From Tardiphaga sp. (lineage in GTDB: Bacteria > Pseudomonadota > Alphaproteobacteria > Rhizobiales > Xanthobacteraceae), in the NCBI RefSeq assembly GCF_028290785.1, contig NZ_JAQGJD010000401.1:1-39116 (forward strand): a stretch of 39,116 nucleotides of DNA. The letters run 5' to 3'. Shown in pieces: positions 1 to 7,920 of this stretch (positions are counted from its first letter, which is position 1; each line of letters starts with the position of its first letter). The position numbers and the translations under genes are program-made. The notes below the pieces were generated by a model that did no database searches, was not told where the DNA came from, and saw only the letters and a program-made list of their open reading frames with translations.

Positions 1-672
1 CGCTCGGCCCATGAAGAGTTCGCCAGCCTGCCGGTGCGGCGCGCGGCACCGCAGTCGATGTTCCCAAAGCAGCAGCCCGAGGCGCCGCCGACGCTGGCGA
101 TGCTGCGATTCGAGCCCCCCGAGATAACGCCGTCCGCACCCGTGGCTGAAGCCACCAGGGGGGCACCGCAAGAGTCACTGCCGACCTCCGTTACGCCGGT
201 GGAGGCGCAAGCCACCGCCGAGCCCGACAAGCAGGCGGCCCTTGGCGCGGCCGGGGCGCCGGAGGGTACGCCGGCCGAAGTCGCGAAGCCGGAGCCGACG
301 AAGCTGGAGACGCCGACGACCGTCGCTTTGGCGCCGGTGGCTGCCGCGCCGCCCGCACCGGCTCCCGAGATCGCCGCGTCAGCGCCGGCCGCCATCTTGT
401 CGGTGGAAACACCCGCGGTCGATCAGCCGGCGACCACGCTGACCGACGCCGACACCAAACTGGCTTCGACGAAGATCGCGACGCTGGGCGGCCCGCCGGT
501 CACCATCGAGCAGCCGGTAGCCACCAAGCCCGTGGTCGCGCGCGCGGTCGCTCCGGTGAAGAAAAAAGCCAAACCGGCTCCCGCCAAAAAACACCGCGTG
601 GCAGCACGGGCGACATCCACCGCCGCCGCACCGGCGCAGACCGATCCGTTCGGGCAGCCGTTCCCGCGCTAG
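1..672 (+). CDS. C-terminal part of a Pro/Ala-rich protein of unknown function (5' end outside the window)
   Basis: The frame is open from the first base to the TAG at 670-672, so the start lies upstream; an internal GTG at 34 could be read as a start but has no clear ribosome binding site. The visible 223 residues are low complexity: long stretches rich in Ala, Pro, Thr, Val and Glu, then a basic Lys/Ala/Pro block near the C terminus and a short tail ending FGQPFPR. This composition is typical of flexible linkers or periplasm- and envelope-spanning tails. I see no catalytic motif or folded domain. It converges with the sulfurtransferase gene, leaving only 4 bp between the two stop codons. 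Whether the missing N-terminal part carries a signal peptide, SH3-like or other domain cannot be judged here. Confidence 0.55.
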   Translation, partial: RSAHEEFASLPVRRAAPQSMFPKQQPEAPPTLAMLRFEPPEITPSAPVAEATRGAPQESLPTSVTPVEAQATAEPDKQAALGAAGAPEGTPAEVAKPEPTKLETPTTVALAPVAAAPPAPAPEIAASAPAAILSVETPAVDQPATTLTDADTKLASTKIATLGGPPVTIEQPVATKPVVARAVAPVKKKAKPAPAKKHRVAARATSTAAAPAQTDPFGQPFPR

Positions 673-676
673 GCGT

Positions 677-1534
677 TCACGCCGGTCCGGTGGCCACCGG
701 CGGGCCGTCGGCCTGGCCCCAATCGGCCCAGGAGCCGTCGTACAGTGCCGAGCCACGGACGCCGAGCCGATACAGCGCCAGCGTCAGCACCAGCGCCGAC
801 ACGCCGGAACCGCAGGTGGTGACGATCGGCTTGCCGAGATCCACCCCCGCTCCCGTGAACGCCGCGCGCAACTCGTCGAGCGACTTCATCGTGCCGGTGC
901 TGGCGTCGAACAGCCTCGCATAGGGCACGTTACGGCTGCCGGGAATGTGGCCGGCGCGAAGGCCCGGCCGGGGCTCCGGTACGCTGCCTTCGAAACGCGG
1001 TTGCGGCCGCGCATCGATCAGTTGCTCTGCCCGGCTGTCGAGATTGCCGACCACCTGCTGCCGGCTGCGCACGAAGTTCGCATCGAAGCTTGCGTCATAG
1101 CTGGCCGGCTCCGGGTCGGCTTCGCCGCTCTCGACCGGGCGGCCTTCGGCGCGCCATTTCTGCAAGCCGCCGTCGAGCACGCGCACGTCGGCATGGCCGA
1201 AAGCGAGAAACATCCACCACGCGCGCGGCGCAGCCACCCAGCCGCCGGCATCGTAGATCACCACCGTGTCCGCGTTGGAGATGCCGAGCGCGCCGACGCC
1301 ATCGGCGAAGTGGCCCTCGCTGGGAAACATGTGCGGCAGCGCGATGCCGTGATCGCTGATGACATCGACATCGAAGAACGCCGCGCCGGGGATGTGTGCT
1401 CCGAGAAAGTCTTCCTTCGGCAACGGAGTGACGCCCGGCAGCTTGAATGATGCGTCGAGCACCTTGACGGAGGGGTCATTGAGGTGGTCGGCAAGCCATT
1501 CGGTGGAGACGAGCGGATCGGTGATGGTGGTCAT
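677..1534 (-). CDS. sseA: 3-mercaptopyruvate sulfurtransferase (tandem rhodanese domains)
   Basis: A 285-residue protein with two rhodanese domains, roughly 8-130 (inactive) and 165-280 (catalytic). The active-site loop is CGSGVSA with Cys241, which matches the CG[ST]GV[TS]A pattern of mercaptopyruvate sulfurtransferases rather than the CRKG-type loop of thiosulfate-specific rhodaneses. Conserved family stretches include HIPGAAFFDVD near 47-57 and HIPGSRNVPY near 196-205. The enzyme moves sulfur from 3-mercaptopyruvate to a thiophilic acceptor and probably acts in the cytoplasm, as no signal peptide is visible. The ATG at 1534 gives the usual family length. The gene is transcribed away from a palindromic repeat at 1581-1698. 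Thiosulfate could be an alternative donor; sequence alone does not settle the preference. Confidence 0.88.
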   Translation of the reverse strand: MTTITDPLVSTEWLADHLNDPSVKVLDASFKLPGVTPLPKEDFLGAHIPGAAFFDVDVISDHGIALPHMFPSEGHFADGVGALGISNADTVVIYDAGGWVAAPRAWWMFLAFGHADVRVLDGGLQKWRAEGRPVESGEADPEPASYDASFDANFVRSRQQVVGNLDSRAEQLIDARPQPRFEGSVPEPRPGLRAGHIPGSRNVPYARLFDASTGTMKSLDELRAAFTGAGVDLGKPIVTTCGSGVSALVLTLALYRLGVRGSALYDGSWADWGQADGPPVATGPA

Positions 1535-1580
1535 GGCGTCCCTTAATCATTTGCTTCGATGGAGAGTTGTCACTGAGCCC

Positions 1581-1698
1581 GCCGTCGTCCTTCGAGGCCT
1601 TCGCTGCGCTCGGCACCTCAGGATGACGACTATCAGGACCTGTCGGAGCCGTCATCCTGAGGTGCTCGCCGGCTTCGGCGAGCCTCGAAGGACGGCGG
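1581..1698. repeat. Large imperfect palindromic intergenic repeat (type E)
   Basis: The left arm (1581-1628) and right arm (1650-1698) are near-perfect inverted copies. The outer parts share GTCCTTCGAGGC and its complement; the inner parts share CACCTCAGGATGACG and its complement. A transcript of it would fold into a long hairpin. It sits between the rhodanese 3' end and the sseA start, so it may terminate or stabilise the rhodanese message. Only one copy of this type is seen in the window. Confidence 0.8.
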
Positions 1699-1706
1699 CG
1701 GTGAAC

Positions 1707-2123
1707 TCAATCCTTCGCCTTGCGCGGCTCGACCTTCTCGACGGCGCCGCCGGCGTCGAGCCAGGCGGCGAAGCCGCCGGCCATGTGGGCCACCGGAGAG
1801 AGGCCCATGTCGTGCGCGGTCTTGGCGGCCAGCGCGGAACGCATCCCGCCGGCGCAGTGAAAAATGAACTTCTTGTTCTCCTGAAACACCGGCTTGGCAT
1901 AGGGGCTTTCCGGATCGATCCAGAATTCCAGCATGCCACGGGTGCAGGAGAACGCACCGGGTATCCGGCCGTCGCGCTCGATCTCCCGGGGGTCGCGGAT
2001 GTCGATCAGGATCACGTCGGACTTTTTTGCAGCCTCGATCGCCTCCGCCGCGCTCATCACCTCGACCAGCGCGTTGGCCTCGTCGATCATCGCCTTGATG
2101 CCGCGAATGATGGTCTGCGTCAT
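1707..2123 (-). CDS. Single-domain rhodanese-like sulfurtransferase
   Basis: A 138-residue protein with one rhodanese domain at about 20-130. The loop CAGGMRSA carries Cys90, the expected persulfide-forming residue. Upstream features of the fold are visible as LIDIRDPREIERDGRIPGA (39-57) and the end as HMAGGFAAWLDAGG. The ATG at 2123-2121 overlaps the TGA of the VWA gene (ATGA), so the two are probably translationally coupled and work under one transcript. The substrate is not predictable; single-domain rhodaneses serve thiosulfate metabolism, sulfur delivery or persulfide handling. No signal peptide or membrane segment is seen. Confidence 0.82.
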   Translation of the reverse strand: MTQTIIRGIKAMIDEANALVEVMSAAEAIEAAKKSDVILIDIRDPREIERDGRIPGAFSCTRGMLEFWIDPESPYAKPVFQENKKFIFHCAGGMRSALAAKTAHDMGLSPVAHMAGGFAAWLDAGGAVEKVEPRKAKD

Positions 2124-3301
2124 GATTTTCGCACCAGTTCTTTCATCGCGGCTTCCAGGCCCTCGATGGTCAGCGGATACATCCGCTCGGAAAACAGCCG
2201 CCGAATGAGGGTGGTGGATTCCGAATAGTCCCAGTGCCGCTTGGCCACCGGATTGAGCCAGATCGCGTTGGGATAGGTTTGCGTAACACGTTCGAGCCAG
2301 ACCGCACCGGCCTCCTCGTTGACGTGCTCGACCGAGCCACCCGGCACCATCACCTCGTAAGGCGACATCGAGGCGTCGCCGACGAACACGACTTTATAGT
2401 CATGCGGATATTTGTGCAGCACATCCCAGGTCGGCGTGCGGTCGGTGAAGCGGCGGCGGTTCTGCTTCCACACGCCCTCATAGAGGCAGTTGTGGAAATA
2501 GAAATATTCCATGTGCTTGAATTCGCTCTTCGCCGCCGAGAACAATTCCTCGACTTGCTCGACATGGGAATCCATGGACCCGCCGATGTCGAAGAACACA
2601 AGTACCTTGACCGCGTTGCGCCGCTCCGGCCGCATGTGGACGTCGAGATAACCGTGGTTGGCGGTTTCCTTGATGGTGGTGTCGAGATCGAGTTCGTCCG
2701 GCGCCCCGGTGCGGGCGAATTTTCGCAAGCGCCGCAGCGCCACCTTGATGTTGCGGATGCCGAGCTCGACATTGCCGTCGAGATCCTTGAACTCACGGCG
2801 GTCCCAGACTTTTACGGCGCGGCGATGCCGGCTTCTGTCCTGGCCGATCCGCACGCCCTCGGGATTGTAGCCTTCGGCGCCGAACGGCGAGGTGCCAGCG
2901 GTGCCGATCCACTTGCTGCCGCCCTGGTGGCGGCCCTTCTGTTCCTTCAGCCGCTCGCGCAGGGTTTCCATGAGCTTGTCCCAGCCCATCGCCTCGATCT
3001 GCTTCTTCTCTTCCTCGGTCAGGTATTTTTCCGCGAGTTTCTTCAGCCATTCGGCGGGGATTTCGGCCTTGTCGATACCATCGAGCAGGCTTTCCAGCCC
3101 CTTGAATACCGTGCCGAACACCCGGTCGAACTTGTCGAGGTTGCGCTCGTCCTTCACCAATGCGGTCCGGGACAGATAATAAAAATTCTCGATCGACTGC
3201 TCCGCCAGGTCGGCGTTCAGCGCCTCCATCAGCGTGAGGTATTCGCGCAGCGTCACGGGGACCTGCGCATCGCGCAGCGATGTGAAAAATTGTAGGAACA
3301 T
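2120..3301 (-). CDS. CoxE-type VWA domain protein, partner of a MoxR AAA+ ATPase
   Basis: A 393-residue protein. The N-terminal half (1-200) is helical and charged, with Lys/Glu-rich stretches near 95-120. The C-terminal half is a von Willebrand A domain with a metal-ion-dependent adhesion site at FFDIGGSMDSH, and a later GDASMSPYE segment in the position of the third metal loop. The first Ser of the classical DxSxS motif is Gly here. CoxE-like VWA proteins act with MoxR-type ATPases in metal-centre or complex assembly (the CoxD-CoxE pair is the best known), and a MoxR gene lies divergently at 3865, with one small gene between. It overlaps the rhodanese by 4 bp (ATGA). The client of this pair is unknown; sulfur chemistry is suggested only by the coupled rhodanese. 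Confidence 0.8.
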   Translation of the reverse strand: MFLQFFTSLRDAQVPVTLREYLTLMEALNADLAEQSIENFYYLSRTALVKDERNLDKFDRVFGTVFKGLESLLDGIDKAEIPAEWLKKLAEKYLTEEEKKQIEAMGWDKLMETLRERLKEQKGRHQGGSKWIGTAGTSPFGAEGYNPEGVRIGQDRSRHRRAVKVWDRREFKDLDGNVELGIRNIKVALRRLRKFARTGAPDELDLDTTIKETANHGYLDVHMRPERRNAVKVLVFFDIGGSMDSHVEQVEELFSAAKSEFKHMEYFYFHNCLYEGVWKQNRRRFTDRTPTWDVLHKYPHDYKVVFVGDASMSPYEVMVPGGSVEHVNEEAGAVWLERVTQTYPNAIWLNPVAKRHWDYSESTTLIRRLFSERMYPLTIEGLEAAMKELVRKS

Positions 3302-3516
3302 GTCGCGCAGTTTGCCCGCGCGCGCCTGCCCGTCAAGGGCAGCGGCGGAATTCCTGCCAGAACCTCACCGCTGATGCCGCGGGGCGGGAAATGGCCGGAC
3401 CGGCGGTCTGGACCTGCGTGGTTTTTCATCTAGTGTTGAGACCGCGCGGCGGGCATCGTCATGCCACTCCTGGCGGCATTGCAGCGCGCGCCGGCGCGTC
3501 ATTTCAGGGGGAAGAC

Positions 3517-3768
3517 ATGGGAATTGAATCAATCGTCGTATGGCTGATCGTCGGCGCGGTTGCCGGCTGGCTGGCCGGGCTGATCGTCACCGGGGGCGGC
3601 TTCGGCCTGATCGGAAACATGGTCATTGGCATCATCGGCGCGGTCGTAGCCGGCTGGTTGCTGCCGCAGCTCGGCGTTAATCTCGGAAGCGGCATCGTTC
3701 GCGCCATCATCAATGCCGCGATCGGCGGCGTGATCGTGCTCGTCGTGCTCGCCCTCATCAGGCGCTGA
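3517..3768 (+). CDS. GlsB/YeaQ/YmgE-family small membrane protein
   Basis: An 83-residue, very hydrophobic, Gly-rich protein with three predicted membrane segments (about 4-24, 28-50 and 58-80) and a short basic tail (IRR). The opening MGIESIVVWLIVGAVAGWLA and repeated small-residue stretches match the family named transglycosylase-associated or GlsB/YeaQ/YmgE, often stress-induced. ATG 3517 is chosen because a purine-rich AGGGGGAAGA precedes it at good spacing; the frame stays open further upstream, but without support. It lies between the divergent VWA gene and the MoxR gene. A role in stress response is a family-level statement; nothing in the sequence shows a catalytic function. Confidence 0.8.
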   Translation: MGIESIVVWLIVGAVAGWLAGLIVTGGGFGLIGNMVIGIIGAVVAGWLLPQLGVNLGSGIVRAIINAAIGGVIVLVVLALIRR

Positions 3769-3790
3769 CGCCCACTCGCCAAGTCACTGC

Positions 3791-3815
3791 GACCGCCGTC
3801 CCGGCGGTCGTTTCA
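3791..3815 (+). terminator. Candidate hairpin terminator after the GlsB-like gene
   Basis: GACCGCC (3791-3797), a 5-nt loop, then GGCGGTC (3803-3809) form a 7-bp GC stem followed by GTTTCAT. The T-run is short, so termination may be partial and allow read-through into the MoxR gene. Confidence 0.5.
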
Positions 3816-3864
3816 TGTCCAGACGCCGCCACCCCGCGCGACAAGTACAACAAGGCAACTCTCG

Positions 3865-4707
3865 ATGAAATTCACCGGCACCAAGAACTATGTCGCCACC
3901 GACGACCTCAAGGTCGCGGTCAATGCCGCCATCGTGCTGGAGCGGCCGCTGCTGGTGAAGGGCGAGCCCGGCACCGGCAAGACCGTGCTGGCCGAGGAAG
4001 TAGCGAAGGCTCTCGGCGCGCCGCTGCTGACCTGGCACATCAAGTCCACCACCAAGGCGCAGCAGGGCCTGTACGAATACGACGCGGTGTCGCGGCTGCG
4101 CGACAGCCAGCTCGGCGATGCCCGCGTCTCGGACATCGGCAACTACATCAAGCGCGGCAAATTGTGGGAGGCGTTCACGCATCCCGAGCGCCCCGTGCTG
4201 CTGATCGACGAGATCGACAAGGCCGACATCGAATTCCCCAACGATCTCTTGCTCGAACTCGACCGCATGGAATTCCACGTCTACGAGACCGGCGAGACCA
4301 TCAAGGCCGTCAAGCGCCCGATCGTGATGATCACCTCGAACAACGAGAAGGAACTGCCCGACGCGTTCCTGCGTCGCTGCTTCTTCCACTACATCAAGTT
4401 CCCTGACATCGAGACCATGAACCAGATCGTCGAGGTGCATTTCCCGGGCATCAAGCAGCGGCTGGTAGCGGAAGCGATGCGGATCTTCTTCGAAGTCCGC
4501 GACGTGCCCGGCCTGAAAAAGAAGCCATCCACGTCCGAACTGCTGGACTGGCTGAAGCTGCTGCTCAACGAGGACATGACGCCGGAAACGCTTCGGGAGC
4601 GCGACCCGCGAAAACTGATCCCGCCGCTGCACGGCGCGCTGCTGAAGAACGAGCAGGACGTGCACCTGTTCGAACGGCTGGCGTTTCTGAACCGAAGAGA
4701 AGTTTGA
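3865..4707 (+). CDS. MoxR-family AAA+ ATPase
   Basis: A 280-residue AAA+ protein. Walker A is GEPGTGKT at 33-40, Walker B is LLIDEIDKAD near 112-121, and a sensor-1-like ITSNNEKELPDAFLRRC follows, with the arginine-rich end typical of the second region of homology. MoxR ATPases are chaperone-like and work with VWA-domain partners; the divergent CoxE-type gene at 2120-3301 is the obvious partner. The ATG at 3865 is preceded by AAGG at a somewhat long spacing. The gene ends about 230 bp before a strong terminator at 4941-4970. The activated client is not identifiable from the window. Confidence 0.87.
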   Translation: MKFTGTKNYVATDDLKVAVNAAIVLERPLLVKGEPGTGKTVLAEEVAKALGAPLLTWHIKSTTKAQQGLYEYDAVSRLRDSQLGDARVSDIGNYIKRGKLWEAFTHPERPVLLIDEIDKADIEFPNDLLLELDRMEFHVYETGETIKAVKRPIVMITSNNEKELPDAFLRRCFFHYIKFPDIETMNQIVEVHFPGIKQRLVAEAMRIFFEVRDVPGLKKKPSTSELLDWLKLLLNEDMTPETLRERDPRKLIPPLHGALLKNEQDVHLFERLAFLNRREV

Positions 4708-4726
4708 GCCTAATGTCGGCGCGGCC

Positions 4727-4811
4727 GTAGGATGGGTTGAGCGTCTTCGCGAAACCCATCTATCCCACCCGGCACCGTTGATGGGTTTCGCAAGGGCTCA
4801 ACCCATCCTAC
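4727..4811. repeat. Palindromic repeat type A, copy 1
   Basis: Outer arms read GTAGGATGGGTTGAG at the left and CTCAACCCATCCTAC at the right; inner arms GCGAAACCCATC and GATGGGTTTCGC are also inverted. Three more copies occur at 7921-7997, 19722-19817 and 32493-32568. All lie between genes. Confidence 0.85.
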
Positions 4812-4845
4812 GCGCAACGCGCTCCAGCGCGGTGCCGAAGCGCGC

Positions 4846-4920
4846 CATGCCCGGCCTCGTGCCGGGCATCCACCACGGCGCGGAACATCGTGGATGGCCG
4901 GGACAGACCCGGCCATGACG
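4846..4920. repeat. Palindromic repeat type C, copy 1
   Basis: The element runs from CATGCCCGGC to GGCCATGACG, with internal inverted blocks (GCCGGGCATCCACCA, TGGTGGATGGCC-like) that fold into a multi-hairpin structure. Related elements are at 14615-14703 and 28542-28643. Confidence 0.75.
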
Positions 4921-4940
4921 CGGAGAGGACGACGCAAATA

Positions 4941-4970
4941 GCCGCTTCCGGTATCCGGAGGCGGCTTTTT
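4941..4970 (+). terminator. Strong intrinsic terminator downstream of the MoxR gene
   Basis: GCCGCTTCCGG (4941-4951), a TAT loop, and CCGGAGGCGGC (4955-4965) form an 11-bp stem with one G-U pair, followed by TTTTT (4966-4970). It closes the moxR transcript and insulates the vanA promoter region downstream. The 4708-5102 gap holds, in order: repeat A1, repeat C1, this terminator, and two candidate VanR operators. Confidence 0.85.
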
Positions 4971-4997
4971 CGTGCCTGAGGCCATAAACACGCCATT

Positions 4998-5015
4998 CCA
5001 GTATACATAAACTGG
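4998..5015. promoter_or_regulatory. Candidate VanR operator 1 upstream of vanA
   Basis: CCAGTATACATAAACTGG: arms CCAGT and ACTGG are inverted, and the site contains the octamer GTATACAT. The same octamer recurs at 5064-5071, 63 bp away, which is six turns of the helix. FadR-subfamily GntR regulators commonly bind short GTATAC-type palindromes. The assignment to the linked vanR product is inferred. Confidence 0.5.
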
Positions 5016-5062
5016 CTTTCCAAACCGAAAAGACCGAGATATCCTGCCTCTAATCGATTTCC

Positions 5063-5071
5063 TGTATACAT
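5063..5071. promoter_or_regulatory. Candidate VanR operator 2 upstream of vanA
   Basis: TGTATACA (5063-5070) is a perfect 8-bp palindrome within CCTGTATACATC, about 32 bp before the vanA start. With the octamer at 5001-5008 it forms a phased pair, which suggests cooperative or looped binding of a dimeric GntR regulator. Confidence 0.5.
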
Positions 5072-5102
5072 CTTGAATTCTACATATTCGGAGGACGCCG
5101 CG

Positions 5103-6152
5103 ATGACCGCTCCCTTCCCCATGAATGCCTGGTACGCCGCCGCCTGGGATATCGACATCAAGCACGCGCTTTTTCCGCGCACGATCTGCAACAAGCATGT
5201 GGTGATGTACCGCAAGGCCGACGGCAACATCGCCGCGCTGGAGGATGCCTGCTGGCATCGCCTGGTGCCGCTGTCCAAGGGCCGGCTCGACGGCGACACC
5301 GTGGTCTGCGGCTATCACGGGCTGAAATACAACGCGCAGGGCCGCTGCACCTACATGCCCTCGCAGGAGACCATCAATCCGTCCGCCTGCGTGCGTTCTT
5401 ATCCTGTCGTGGAGCGGCATCGTTTCGTCTGGCTGTGGATGGGCGATCCGGCGCTGGCCGATCCGGCTCTGGTGCCGGACATGCACTGGAACGACGATCC
5501 GCTGTGGGCCGGCGACGGCAAGACCATCCACGCCAAGTGTGACTGGCGCCTGGTGGTCGACAATCTGATGGACCTGACCCACGAGACCTTCGTGCACGGC
5601 TCCAGCATCGGCCAGGAAGACGTCGCCGAAGCGCCGTTCGACGTCAGCCATGGCGACAAGACGGTCACCGTGACGCGCTGGATGAAAAACATCGAGCCGC
5701 CGCCGTTCTGGGCCGCGCAGCTTGGCAAGACCGGCCTGGTGGACCGCTGGCAGATCATCCGCTTCGAGGCCCCGGCCACGGTCAACATCGACGTCGGCGT
5801 GGCGCCCGCCGGCACCGGCGCGCCGGAGGGCGACCGTTCGCAGGGCGTCAACGGTTTCGTGCTCAACACCATGACGCCGGAGACCGAGACCACCTGCCAC
5901 TACTTCTGGGCTTTCGTGCGCAACCACCGCATCACCGAGCAGAAGCTCACCACGGAAATCCGCGAAGGCGTCTCCGCCATCTTCCGCGAGGACGAGATCA
6001 TCCTGGAAGCGCAGCAGCGCGCCATGAGCGAGAATCCGGACCGCGTGTTCTATAATCTCAACATCGATGCCGGCGCGATGTGGACGCGAAAAGTCATCGA
6101 CCGCATGGTCGCGAAAGAAGCCACGCCCAAAGCGCTGCAGGCGGCGGAGTAG
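5103..6152 (+). CDS. vanA: Vanillate O-demethylase, Rieske oxygenase subunit
   Basis: A 349-residue Rieske non-heme iron oxygenase. The [2Fe-2S] Rieske ligands are Cys50, His52, Cys69 and His72 (CWH ... CGYH). The mononuclear iron site is seen as DLTHETFVH with Asp157 (electron bridge), His160 and His165; the third ligand is probably the Asp in REDEIILEAQQ near the C terminus. VanA with VanB removes the O-methyl group of vanillate as formaldehyde, giving protocatechuate. ATG 5103 is chosen because GGAGGA precedes it by about 8 bases; an upstream in-frame ATG at 5073 lacks this and would overlap the operator-like sequence. It is followed at 4 bp by the GntR regulator and then by vanB. Related methoxybenzoates (syringate, veratrate) are possible alternative substrates. 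Confidence 0.9.
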   Translation: MTAPFPMNAWYAAAWDIDIKHALFPRTICNKHVVMYRKADGNIAALEDACWHRLVPLSKGRLDGDTVVCGYHGLKYNAQGRCTYMPSQETINPSACVRSYPVVERHRFVWLWMGDPALADPALVPDMHWNDDPLWAGDGKTIHAKCDWRLVVDNLMDLTHETFVHGSSIGQEDVAEAPFDVSHGDKTVTVTRWMKNIEPPPFWAAQLGKTGLVDRWQIIRFEAPATVNIDVGVAPAGTGAPEGDRSQGVNGFVLNTMTPETETTCHYFWAFVRNHRITEQKLTTEIREGVSAIFREDEIILEAQQRAMSENPDRVFYNLNIDAGAMWTRKVIDRMVAKEATPKALQAAE

Positions 6153-6156
6153 CATC

Positions 6157-6912
6157 ATGAGCGAGCGCGAATCCGAGCGTTCGGTGTCCCAGACCGTGCG
6201 CGCCCAGATGGCGCTGCGCGACCTGATCCTGTCCGGCAGCCTGCGGCCCGGCGAACGCATCAGCGAATTGCAGGCGGTAGAGATCACCAGCGTGTCGCGC
6301 ACCCCGGTGCGGCTCGCTCTGGTGCGGCTGGAGGATGAAGGCCTGCTGCAGGCGATCCCGTCTGGCGGCTTCATGGTGAAGGCGTTCTCCGAACGCGACA
6401 TCCTCGATTCCATCGAGCTGCGCGGCACGCTGGAAGGCCTTGCCGCGCGCTTCGCCGCCGAGCGTGGCGCCAGCGCCCGCAGCCTCGAGCCGCTCAAGGA
6501 ATGCCTCGCCGACCTCGACCAGCTGGTGCGGCAGGACCCGATCTCGGTGGAAGCGTTTTCGGCCTACGTCACTTTGAACGCGCGATTTCACGCGCTGCTC
6601 ACCGAACTCTCCGGCAGCGCGCCGGTGATCCGGCAGATCGACCGCGCCTCGGCGATGCCATTCGCCTCGCCAAGCGCCTTCGTGATGGCGCAGTCGGCGC
6701 TGCCCGAGGCGCACAACATCCTGCTGATCGGGCAGGAACACCATCGCATCGTCGTCGATGCCATCGAGAACCGCGAGGGCGCGCGCGCCGAGGCGATCAT
6801 GCGCGAGCACGCCCGGCTCGCGGTGCGCAATCTGCGGCTGGCGCTGCGCAACCGCAACCATCTCGATTTGCTGCCGGCGCTGGCGCTGCTGACATCGGCA
6901 ACATCGGACTGA
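6157..6912 (+). CDS. vanR: GntR/FadR-family regulator of the vanillate operon
   Basis: A 251-residue regulator: N-terminal winged helix (about 10-75, with the typical SRTPVRLALVRLEDEGLL segment) and C-terminal FCD ligand-binding domain (about 85-235), all-helical with several His and Asp residues that could hold a metal, as in other FCD proteins. In known vanillate operons such a regulator represses vanAB and releases on binding vanillate. ATG 6157 starts 4 bp after the vanA stop, so the genes are co-transcribed and the regulator is likely autoregulated from the vanA promoter. The location between vanA and vanB, rather than beside them, is unusual. Two phased GTATACAT sites upstream of vanA are its probable targets. 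Confidence 0.82.
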   Translation: MSERESERSVSQTVRAQMALRDLILSGSLRPGERISELQAVEITSVSRTPVRLALVRLEDEGLLQAIPSGGFMVKAFSERDILDSIELRGTLEGLAARFAAERGASARSLEPLKECLADLDQLVRQDPISVEAFSAYVTLNARFHALLTELSGSAPVIRQIDRASAMPFASPSAFVMAQSALPEAHNILLIGQEHHRIVVDAIENREGARAEAIMREHARLAVRNLRLALRNRNHLDLLPALALLTSATSD

Positions 6913-6924
6913 TCGGAGAACGCC

Positions 6925-7905
6925 ATGCGCTTTGCCGAACACTGGATGGGATGCACGGTCGCCGCCTTGCGCGACGTCGCACCCAGCATTCGCGAGATCA
7001 CGCTGAGCCCAGATGCGCCAGTGGCGCCCTACCCGCTCGGCAGCCACGTCAATGTCGGCCTGCTGATCGACGGCCAGCCACAGACGCGGTCCTATTCGCT
7101 GGTCGGCGAACGCCAACCCGATCGCCTGCGCATCGCCGTGCGGCTGGCGCCGGACAGCCGCGGCGGCTCGCGGGCGATGTGGAATTTGCAGCCGGGCGCG
7201 CGGCTAGAAGTCTCCAGCCCGTCGTCGCTGTTCGAAATCGACTGGACCCGCAACACCTACTGCCTGATCGCCGGCGGCATCGGCATCACACCCATTACTG
7301 GAATCGCCGGAGCTCTCAAGCAGAGGGAAGGCATCGATGTCCGGCTGCACTATGCGGTGAAGTCGCGGGCCGAGGCGGCCTATCTCGAGGAATTATCCGA
7401 ACTGCTCGACGACCGCCTGATCGTTCATGCCAGCGACGAGACCGCGCGACTGGACTTTGCGGCCACCTTTGCGGCCCTGCCCGCCGACGCCATCGCCATC
7501 CTGTGCGGACCGATGCGGATGCTGGAAGCGGCGCGGCGCGCCTGGAACGACGCCGGCCGCGCACCGACCGACCTGCGCTACGAGACGTTCGGCTCCAGCG
7601 GACTGCTGCCGACCGCAGAGTTTCGCGTCCGCCTGAAAGACTCCGGCGCCGAGATCGTCGTACCGCAGAACCGCTCGATGCTCGCTGCCTTGAACGACGC
7701 CGGCTATGAGGTGATGTCGGACTGCGAACGCGGCGAATGCGGCGTCTGCGCCATCGACGTGATCGCGATCGACGGTGAGATCGACCACCGCGATGTGTTC
7801 TTCAGCGACCACCAGAAACAAGAGAACGCGAAAATCTGCCCGTGCGTCTCGCGCGCCATCGGCACTGTGACGGTGGATACGCTGTATCGGCCTGACGCGA
7901 TCTGA
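6925..7905 (+). CDS. vanB: Vanillate O-demethylase, ferredoxin-reductase subunit
   Basis: A 326-residue class IA-type reductase. Domain order: flavin (FMN) barrel at about 5-105 with the RSYSLVGE flavin-binding motif; NAD(P)H domain at about 110-225 with the GGIGITPI pyridine-nucleotide motif and CGP near 192; and a C-terminal plant-type [2Fe-2S] ferredoxin domain with the CERGECGVC cluster loop and the final Cys in ICPC. It passes electrons from NAD(P)H to the VanA Rieske centre. ATG 6925 follows the vanR stop by 12 bp with GGAGAA upstream. Transcription is probably ended by the palindromic repeat at 7921-7997, which is shared with the convergent MFS gene. Confidence 0.9.
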   Translation: MRFAEHWMGCTVAALRDVAPSIREITLSPDAPVAPYPLGSHVNVGLLIDGQPQTRSYSLVGERQPDRLRIAVRLAPDSRGGSRAMWNLQPGARLEVSSPSSLFEIDWTRNTYCLIAGGIGITPITGIAGALKQREGIDVRLHYAVKSRAEAAYLEELSELLDDRLIVHASDETARLDFAATFAALPADAIAILCGPMRMLEAARRAWNDAGRAPTDLRYETFGSSGLLPTAEFRVRLKDSGAEIVVPQNRSMLAALNDAGYEVMSDCERGECGVCAIDVIAIDGEIDHRDVFFSDHQKQENAKICPCVSRAIGTVTVDTLYRPDAI

Positions 7906-7920
7906 TCCCTTTCAAGATAT

